Below are positions 58,311 through 64,000 of a stretch of 64,000 bases of DNA, piece by piece (the first letter of the stretch is position 1; each line of letters opens with the position of its first letter). The position numbers and the translations under genes were made by a program. The stretch comes from Streptomyces galbus (GTDB lineage: Bacteria; Actinomycetota; Actinomycetes; Streptomycetales; Streptomycetaceae). Under the pieces are notes generated by a model. It did not search any database, had not been told where the DNA came from, and saw nothing but the letters and a program-made list of their open reading frames with translations. Location of the stretch: contig NZ_SZPR01000018.1 of assembly GCF_005280195.1 (NCBI RefSeq), forward strand, positions 376,823-440,822, read 5' to 3'.

Positions 58311-60278
58311 ATGTCGACCGAGAACCCCCAGCCGCTCTGGCAGCCCGATCCGCAGCGCATCGCCCGCGCGCAGGTGACCAGGTTTCAGGCCTGGGCCGCG
58401 CAGCGGTACGGAGCCCCCGCGGAAGGCGGCTACCCCGCCCTGCACCGCTGGTCCGTCGACGAACTGGAGACGTTCTGGACGGCCGTCACGGACTGGTTCG
58501 ACGTCCGGTTCTCGTCGCCCCCCACGCGCGTGCTCGGCGACCGCTCCATGCCCGGCGCCGAGTGGTTCCCCGGCGCCGGCCTCAACTACGCCGAGCACGC
58601 CCTGCGCGCCGCCGACACCCGCGCGGACGAACCGGCCCTGCTGCACGTCGACGAGTCCCACGAACCCCGCCCGGTGAGCTGGGCCGAGCTGCGCCGCCAG
58701 GTCGGCTCCCTCGCCGCCGAGCTGCGCGCCCTCGGCGTACGCCCCGGAGACCGCGTCAGCGGCTACCTGCCCAACGTCCCGCAGGCCGTCGTCGCGCTCC
58801 TGGCCACCGCGGCCGTGGGCGGCGTCTGGACCTCCTGCGCGCCCGACTTCGGCGCACGCAGCGTCCTGGACCGCTTCCAGCAGGTCGAACCCGTCGTGCT
58901 GTTCACCGTCGACGGCTACCGCTACGGTGGCAAGGAGCACGACCGCCGCGAGGTCGTCGCCGAGCTGCGCCGCGAGCTGCCCACCCTGCGCGCCGTGGTG
59001 CACATCCCCCTGCTCGGCACCGACGCCCCCGAGGGCGCCCTGGACTGGTCGGCCCTGACCGCGGGCGACGCCGAACCCGTCTACGAGCAGGTCCCCTTCG
59101 CGCATCCCCTGTGGGTGCTCTACTCCTCGGGCACCACAGGACTGCCCAAGGCCATCGTCCAGTCCCAGGGCGGCATCCTCGTCGAGCACCTCAAGCAACT
59201 CGGCCTGCACTGCGACCTCGGCCCCGAGGACCGCTTCTTCTGGTACACCTCCACCGGCTGGATGATGTGGAACTTCCTCGTCTCGGGCCTCCTCACGGGC
59301 ACCACGATCGTCCTGTACGACGGCAGCCCCGGCTACCCCGACACCGGCGCCCAGTGGCGCGTCGCCGAACGCACCGGCGCCACCCTGTACGGCACCTCCG
59401 CCGCCTACGTCATGGCCTGCCGCAAGGCCGGCGTGCACCCCGCGCGCGACCACGACCTCTCCGCCGTGCAGTGCGTGGCCACCACCGGCTCCCCCCTGCC
59501 CCCCGACGGCTTCCGCTGGCTGCACGACGAAGTCCGCGACGACCTGTGGATCGCCTCCGTCAGCGGCGGCACGGACGTGTGCTCCTGCTTCGCCGGGGCC
59601 GTGCCCACCCTGCCCGTCCACACCGGTGAGCTCCAGGCGCCCGGCCTGGGCACCGACCTGCAGTCCTGGGACCCCGACGGCAACCCCGTCGTCGACGAGG
59701 TCGGCGAACTCGTCGTCACCAACCCGATGCCGTCGATGCCGGTCCACTTCTGGAACGACCCCGACGGCGCCCGCTACCACGACAGCTACTTCGCCACCTA
59801 CCCCGGCGTCTGGCGCCACGGCGACTGGATCACCATCACCTCACGCGGCTCCGTCGTGATCCACGGCCGCTCCGACTCCACGCTCAACCGCCAGGGCGTA
59901 CGCATGGGCTCCGCCGACATCTACGAGGTGGTCGAACGCCTGCCGGAGATCAAGGAATCCCTGGTCATCGGCATCGAACAGCCCGACGGCGGCTACTGGA
60001 TGCCGCTCTTCGTCCACCTCGCCCCCGGCGCCGCCCTCGACGAGGCGCTGCTCGACCGCATCAAGCGGACCATCCGCGAGCAACTGTCCCCGCGCCACGT
60101 CCCCGACGAGGTCATCGAGGTCCCCGGCGTCCCGCACACGCTCACCGGAAAGCGCATCGAGGTCCCGGTCAAGCGCCTCCTGCAGGGCACCCCGCTGGAC
60201 AAGGCCGTCAACCCCGGCTCCGTCGACAACCTGGAACTGCTGCACTTCTACGAGGACCTCGCCCGCAAGCGCTCCTGA
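58311..60278 (+). CDS. Acetoacetyl-CoA ligase
   Basis: 655 residues of the ANL adenylating superfamily. It activates acetoacetate with ATP and CoA. Seen: the AACS-type N terminus, P-loop VLYSSGTTGLPKAIVQSQGG, FFWYTSTGWMMWNFL, WIASVSGGTDVCSCFAG, the hinge region RSDSTLNRQGVRMGSADIYEVV, and the C-terminal catalytic Lys in PHTLTGKRIEVPVKRLL. Length and motifs fit acetoacetate-CoA ligase rather than acetyl-CoA synthetase. It probably supplies acetoacetyl-CoA for polyhydroxyalkanoate, leucine or mevalonate-type routes. ATG 58311 stands after GGGAGCC. A strong hairpin follows it. Confidence 0.93.
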   Translation: MSTENPQPLWQPDPQRIARAQVTRFQAWAAQRYGAPAEGGYPALHRWSVDELETFWTAVTDWFDVRFSSPPTRVLGDRSMPGAEWFPGAGLNYAEHALRAADTRADEPALLHVDESHEPRPVSWAELRRQVGSLAAELRALGVRPGDRVSGYLPNVPQAVVALLATAAVGGVWTSCAPDFGARSVLDRFQQVEPVVLFTVDGYRYGGKEHDRREVVAELRRELPTLRAVVHIPLLGTDAPEGALDWSALTAGDAEPVYEQVPFAHPLWVLYSSGTTGLPKAIVQSQGGILVEHLKQLGLHCDLGPEDRFFWYTSTGWMMWNFLVSGLLTGTTIVLYDGSPGYPDTGAQWRVAERTGATLYGTSAAYVMACRKAGVHPARDHDLSAVQCVATTGSPLPPDGFRWLHDEVRDDLWIASVSGGTDVCSCFAGAVPTLPVHTGELQAPGLGTDLQSWDPDGNPVVDEVGELVVTNPMPSMPVHFWNDPDGARYHDSYFATYPGVWRHGDWITITSRGSVVIHGRSDSTLNRQGVRMGSADIYEVVERLPEIKESLVIGIEQPDGGYWMPLFVHLAPGAALDEALLDRIKRTIREQLSPRHVPDEVIEVPGVPHTLTGKRIEVPVKRLLQGTPLDKAVNPGSVDNLELLHFYEDLARKRS

Positions 60279-60300
60279 CGCCCCCCCGCACGGCACGCAC

Positions 60301-60333
60301 GGTCACCATGGTCCGCCGCTGACCATGGTGACC
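60301..60333 (+). terminator. Terminator after acetoacetyl-CoA ligase
   Basis: GGTCACCATGGTC (60301-60313) pairs perfectly with GACCATGGTGACC (60321-60333), seven-base loop, 23 bases past the stop. Confidence 0.88.
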
Positions 60334-60416
60334 TGCAGTGTTCCCTGCGGACCGCCGCGTTGTCAGTGCCTCCGGTTACCGTGAGTGAGCATTGACGACT
60401 GCGCTCAGGGGGAGAC

Positions 60417-61310
60417 ATGGCGTACAGCGACGACCACAGCATGCGGCGCTCTCTGCGTCGAGAGATCGCCGGCACCATCGGCCTGCTCACGGACGAGCAC
60501 GACTTCCGCGCCATGCGGCGCTACCGCAGCTTCACCTTCCACGACCACGCCGTCTACCTGCGGCAGGTCGAGTCACTGCTGAAGGCCCGGGCCCGCCAGG
60601 GCAACCACACCACCGTCGCCCTCTTCGACCCCGTGGAGTACGCCGACTTCTGCGCCGAACGCGGCCTCGACCCGGACCTGCCCGCCACCCGCTCCCGCTT
60701 CACCGCCGAACTCGCCACCACCGGCCCCGCCCTGCCCTACGAGGGCCAGCCACTGGCCGACCTGGTCCCCGCCCTCGTCGACGAAGCCGTCCGCCAGGCC
60801 ACCTGGGAGTACGCCTCCACCCTGCTCGCCCGCCTGGGCTCCTGCGCCCTGTGCGGCGAGGACATCGGCCACGCCGCCTTCACCCGGGCCTCCGCCCTCC
60901 TCCTGCGGATCCTCGACGCCGCGCCACCGGGAGACCGCCACCTCGTGTGCAGCGTCACCGGCACCCCCGAGGCGCTGGTGGCCGTCCTCAGCGCCGACCG
61001 GGCAGCCGACGGCACCACCCGCCTCGACGAGGCCGAAGCCCTGGAGTTCACCACCGTCCTCGCCCTCGGCCTCGCCACCCGGAGCCCCGGCGGCCTCGTC
61101 ATGCGCACCAGCGCCCCCGACACCCCCGACCGCGTCTGCGGCTGGCGCATCCGCGCCGGAGCCCTCGAACCGCTCACCGCAGCAGAGGTCTTCGACGCCT
61201 ACTGCACCGACGCCCAGTCCGGCGACCCCGTCCCACCCGAGTCAGACGTCGACTACTGCGTGCCGCCCGACCTCGGAGAGGAGGGGTCGGCACCGGGCCA
61301 CCGGCACTGA
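60417..61310 (+). CDS. Conserved hypothetical protein
   Basis: 297 residues, soluble, no signal peptide. A helical N-terminal region (SMRRSLRREIAGTIGLLTDEHDFRAMRRYRSFTFHDHAVYLRQVESLL) leads into a domain with a Cys pair CALCGEDIGHAAFTRASALLL, perhaps a small zinc site. The C-terminal part is acidic and ends CVPPDLGEEGSAPGHRH. I recognise no family. ATG 60417 follows GGGGGAGAC. It lies beside ptsI (convergent) and after acetoacetyl-CoA ligase, but has its own terminated unit. Confidence 0.78.
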   Translation: MAYSDDHSMRRSLRREIAGTIGLLTDEHDFRAMRRYRSFTFHDHAVYLRQVESLLKARARQGNHTTVALFDPVEYADFCAERGLDPDLPATRSRFTAELATTGPALPYEGQPLADLVPALVDEAVRQATWEYASTLLARLGSCALCGEDIGHAAFTRASALLLRILDAAPPGDRHLVCSVTGTPEALVAVLSADRAADGTTRLDEAEALEFTTVLALGLATRSPGGLVMRTSAPDTPDRVCGWRIRAGALEPLTAAEVFDAYCTDAQSGDPVPPESDVDYCVPPDLGEEGSAPGHRH

Positions 61311-61336
61311 CCCACCATCGCCCCGGACACACGGAA

Positions 61337-61370
61337 GGGGCGCCCCACCCCGCGAAAGGGGGGACGCCCC
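61337..61370. terminator. Terminator between the hypothetical gene and ptsI
   Basis: GGGGCG (61337-61342) and CGCCCC (61365-61370) with inner C-run/G-run pairing around CGCGAAA form a long imperfect stem between the convergent genes. Confidence 0.65.
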
Positions 61371-61397
61371 GGACCCTTCACCGCTGGCACGGTCCCG

Positions 61398-63068
61398 CTA
61401 CTCGCCGGACAGCACCGCCTGCGCGGCGGCGCGCGCCTCCTCGGCGCTGTCCGTCGCCCGCGCGGCCACGGCGGCCCGCTCGCACTGGGCGAGCGTGTAC
61501 TTCGCCAGCGTCGCCCGCACGTACGGGATCGACGCCGCACCCATGGACAGGGAGGTGACCCCCAGACCGGTCAGCACACACGCGAGAAGCGGGTCGGACG
61601 CCGCCTCACCGCACACACCGCAGCTCTTGCCCTCGGCCCTGGCCGCCTCCGCGGACAGCGCCACCAGGTCCAGCAGGGCCGGCTGCCACGGATCCTGCAG
61701 ACGGGAGACCGCACCCACCTGACGGTCCGCCGCGAAGGTGTACTGCGCGAGGTCGTTCGTGCCCAGCGACAGGAACTCCACCTCCCGCAGGATCGACCGC
61801 GCCCGCAGCGCCGCCGACGGGATCTCCACCATCGCGCCGAACTTCGCCCGCAGCCCCGCGTCCCGACACGCGTCCGCGAACGCCTTCGCGTCGGCACGGT
61901 CCGCCACCATCGGGGCCATCACCTCGAGGTGGACGGGCAGCCCCTCCGCGGCCTTCGCCAGCGCGGTGAGCTGGGTGCGCAGGACCTCCGGGTGGTCCAG
62001 GAGCGTCCGCAGACCCCGCACGCCCAGCGCCGGGTTGGGCTCGTCGCCCGGGGTGAGGAAGTCCAGCGGCTTGTCCGCGCCCGCGTCCAGCACCCGCACG
62101 ACGACGCGCCCCTCCGGGAACGCCTCGAGCACCTGCCGGTAGGCCTGGACCTGCTTCTCCTCCGACGGCGCGTTCTTGCTGTCGTCCAGGAACAGGAACT
62201 CCGTACGGAACAGACCGACACCCTCCGCGCCCGCCTCCACGGCGGCGGGGACGTCGGCCGGACCACCGACGTTGGCCAGCAGCGGCACCTTGTGCCCGTC
62301 CGCCGTGACACCCGGCCCCGTCGAGGCGGCCAGCGCGGCCCTGCGCTCTGCGGCCGCGGTCTCCAGCTGGGCCTTCTTCTCCTCGCTCGGGTTCACGAAG
62401 ATCTCACCGCTGCTGCCGTCGACCGCGATCAGCGTGCCCTCGGCCAGCTCACCGGCACCCGGCAGCGCGACCACGGCGGGCACCCCGAGCGCCCGCGCCA
62501 GGATCGCGCTGTGGCTGGTCGGCCCGCCCTCCTCGGTGACGAAGCCCAGTACCAGGGTCGGGTCCAGCAGCGCCGTGTCGGCCGGCGCCAGGTCGCGCGC
62601 CACCAGCACGTACGGCTCGTCGCTGTCCGGCACGCCCGGCATCGGCACGCCCAGCAGCCGGGCGACGATGCGGTTGCGCACGTCGTCCAGGTCGGCCACC
62701 CGGCCGGCCAGGTACTCGCCGGCCCCGGCGAGCAGCTCCCGGTACGCGGCGAACGCGTCGTACACCGCGCGCTCGGCCGTGCTGCCGACCGCGATCCGGC
62801 GCTCGACGTCCGCCATCAGCTCGGGGTCCTGCGCCATCATGGCCTGCGCCTCGAGCACCGCCTGCGCCTCGCCACCCGCCAGGTTGCCGCGCGCGGTCAG
62901 ATCGGCGGCCACGGCGTCCACGGCCTGGCGGGCGCGGCCCTGCTCACGCTCCGCGTCCTGAGCCGGTATCTGCTTCGCCGGCGGCTCGAGGACCGCCGTT
63001 CCCATGTGCCGAACCTCGCCGATGGCCACACCGTGGCTCACGCCGACGCCTCGCAGCGTTGTCTCCAT
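61398..63068 (-). CDS. ptsI: PTS enzyme I (phosphoenolpyruvate-protein phosphotransferase)
   Basis: 556 residues. It takes phosphate from PEP onto His186 (EEGGPTSHSAILARA) and passes it to HPr. The PEP-binding C-terminal barrel has GVGLFRTEFLFLDD, GAMVEIPSAALRA, FLSLGTNDLAQYTFAADR and the Cys-containing CGVCGEAASDP. ATG 63068 is chosen by match to the known length; the longer ORF reaching 63131 adds unconserved residues. It lies 116 bases after crr and is probably co-transcribed. In Streptomyces crr-ptsI is controlled by DasR. Confidence 0.95.
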   Translation of the reverse strand: METTLRGVGVSHGVAIGEVRHMGTAVLEPPAKQIPAQDAEREQGRARQAVDAVAADLTARGNLAGGEAQAVLEAQAMMAQDPELMADVERRIAVGSTAERAVYDAFAAYRELLAGAGEYLAGRVADLDDVRNRIVARLLGVPMPGVPDSDEPYVLVARDLAPADTALLDPTLVLGFVTEEGGPTSHSAILARALGVPAVVALPGAGELAEGTLIAVDGSSGEIFVNPSEEKKAQLETAAAERRAALAASTGPGVTADGHKVPLLANVGGPADVPAAVEAGAEGVGLFRTEFLFLDDSKNAPSEEKQVQAYRQVLEAFPEGRVVVRVLDAGADKPLDFLTPGDEPNPALGVRGLRTLLDHPEVLRTQLTALAKAAEGLPVHLEVMAPMVADRADAKAFADACRDAGLRAKFGAMVEIPSAALRARSILREVEFLSLGTNDLAQYTFAADRQVGAVSRLQDPWQPALLDLVALSAEAARAEGKSCGVCGEAASDPLLACVLTGLGVTSLSMGAASIPYVRATLAKYTLAQCERAAVAARATDSAEEARAAAQAVLSGE

Positions 63069-63184
63069 CTCACCCGTCTCCGATAGTGCGGCGGGTCCCG
63101 CCGCCGCTGTGGTGGTCCTACCTGCCGTCATGGCGACGGCGACGGCATCACTGCCGGAAAAGCGTCACTGCAGGGGGAAGCGCG

Positions 63185-63634
63185 TCACTGCCAGGAGAAG
63201 AGGGTGTCCCCGGCCTTCACGTCGCCGCTCTCGCGCAGCTCGCCGAGGGAGTCGGCCGTGGCCTCCAGCGCGACGACGGGACACACCGCGGACTTGCCGG
63301 CGGCCTCCACGGCGGCGGGGTTCCAGCGCACGACGGCCTGGCCGCGGGTCACGGTGTCGCCCTTGTTCACGAGGAGCTCGAAGCCCTCACCATTGAGCTG
63401 CACGGTGTCGATGCCGAGGTGGGTGAGCACACCGTGCCCCTCACCGTCGACCACGACGAAGGCGTGGGGGTGCAGGGAGACGATGACTCCGTCCACGGGA
63501 GAGACGGCCTCGGAAGGCTCACGGACCGGGTCGATGGCGGTACCCGGGCCGACCATGGCCCCGGAGAAGACCGGATCCGGCACGGCAGCCAGTCCGATGG
63601 CGCGTCCGGTGAGCGGGGACGTCACGGTGGTCAT
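63185..63634 (-). CDS. crr: PTS glucose-type enzyme IIA component
   Basis: 149 residues, the length of Streptomyces Crr, the IIA protein used by the N-acetylglucosamine PTS. The phospho-accepting His72 is in GVLTHLGIDTVQL and the second active-site His57 in SLHPHAFVVVDG; VCPVVALE follows. It passes phosphate from HPr to IIB. ATG 63634 follows GGAGG. Its promoter region carries a nearly perfect DasR box, so it is induced when N-acetylglucosamine-derived phosphates release DasR. Confidence 0.95.
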   Translation of the reverse strand: MTTVTSPLTGRAIGLAAVPDPVFSGAMVGPGTAIDPVREPSEAVSPVDGVIVSLHPHAFVVVDGEGHGVLTHLGIDTVQLNGEGFELLVNKGDTVTRGQAVVRWNPAAVEAAGKSAVCPVVALEATADSLGELRESGDVKAGDTLFSWQ

Positions 63635-63791
63635 GGGAAGCCTCCCAGAGGAGTGGAGTTGTACATGGGCCGTCACAGCCGGTCCCGGACGGCGCACTGT
63701 GCAGCAGGGTATGTCATAGGAAGTACCGGTTCCGCACGAGAACAGCCGATCCGCGACGTGAGCCGTGGTCTAGACCACTAGTCTAATGGAT
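63635..63791. other. Divergent region between crr and the rRNA operon
   Basis: 157 bases. It includes the DasR box at 63764-63779 and lies upstream of crr (minus) and of the rrn promoter (plus). No further gene is seen. Confidence 0.6.
63764..63779. promoter_or_regulatory. DasR-responsive element (dre) of crr-ptsI
   Basis: CGTGGTCTAGACCACT matches the dre consensus AGTGGTCTAGACCACT at 15 of 16 positions and is self-complementary. It lies 130 bases upstream of crr and only 13 bases before the -35 of the divergent rrn promoter. Confidence 0.9.
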
Positions 63792-63821
63792 TTGCATGCC
63801 GTCCGCGGCCCCCTGTACAGT
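63792..63821 (+). promoter_or_regulatory. rRNA operon promoter
   Basis: TTGCAT (63792-63797), 18 bases, TACAGT (63816-63821), reading right toward the conserved rRNA leader. Streptomyces rrn operons have several tandem promoters; others may lie in 63822-63930 but I do not assign them. Confidence 0.65.
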
Positions 63822-64000
63822 CGTACTCCTGCTTGGCGATGAGCTACGCGGTTCCGCGTGCCGATCAAGCAGCACCCAACTTGTCAGATCCTATCTAGGG
63901 TCGCCTTCCGCATGTCTGCGGGACGGTGGTCAGAGAGACGGAAAAACGCTGATAGAGTTGGGAACACCGAAGGGAAGTGCCCGGAGGAAAGCCGCGAGAG
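63822..64000 (+). other. Leader of an rRNA operon (16S gene beyond the right edge)
   Basis: The last 60 or so bases, including GACGGAAAAACGCTGATAGA at about 63938-63957, then CACCGAAGGGAAG and GCCCGGAGGAAAGCC, match the conserved pre-16S leader I know from Streptomyces rRNA operons, which carries antitermination and RNase III processing signals. The mature 16S should begin some 100-200 bases past the edge. Confidence 0.8.

Overview
The window is chromosomal DNA from a Streptomyces. Third codon positions are almost all G or C, gene pairs overlap by ATGA or GTGA, and it carries an RbpA gene, the sporulation pair smeA-sffA, a conservon, Streptomyces-type DasR boxes and an actinomycete rRNA-operon leader. 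From memory, the gene order resembles the Streptomyces coelicolor SCO1390-SCO1443 interval read in reverse; this was not checked by alignment.

Layout. 1-4130: end of the riboflavin operon (ribE-ribM-ribBA-ribH) followed by hisE-hisG. 4207-7305: a PH-domain membrane protein, then two CNNM/CorC-type CBS proteins behind a structured leader. 7400-14341: EccA-like AAA ATPase, P-loop kinase, secreted C39-like protein, SCO1431-family peptide, TetR regulator and a secreted GH18 chitinase with a DasR box. 14502-17796: two small conserved proteins, an Lrp regulator and an amidohydrolase. 18389-23518: polyprenol-phosphate mannose synthase, FxsA, RbpA with a SigR-type promoter, an Atg22-like MFS protein, a glycerophosphodiesterase and a YczE membrane protein divergent from a MocR regulator. 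25309-27229: sffA and smeA. 27495-32082: ankyrin protein, HEAT-repeat protein and two GT4 glycosyltransferases. 32079-37488: a GDSL hydrolase cut off after about 30 codons, abutting a 5-oxoproline utilisation cluster (pxpABC, DUF1445 protein, MFS carrier, GntR regulator). 37603-44871: a three-gene MukBEF/Wadjet-like SMC complex without a visible nuclease subunit. 44972-50475: a membrane protein and a four-gene conservon (sensor kinase, roadblock, DUF742, GTPase). 50594-60278: glpK with two compensating frameshifts, an EAL-CBS-GGDEF protein, a VanX-like dipeptidase, a Nudix hydrolase, a GH31 glycosidase and acetoacetyl-CoA ligase. 60417-63634: a conserved hypothetical protein and the PTS genes ptsI and crr. 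63792-64000: promoter and leader of an rRNA operon whose 16S gene lies beyond the right edge.

Connections. The chitinase and crr both carry DasR-type boxes, tying chitin degradation to PTS uptake of N-acetylglucosamine. RbpA, the SigR promoter and the rrn leader concern core transcription. smeA-sffA, the SMC complex and the conservon concern chromosome handling and development. The parts that look acquired or damaged are the pxp cluster against the truncated hydrolase, glpK, and the 40-bp tandem repeats after the MocR gene.
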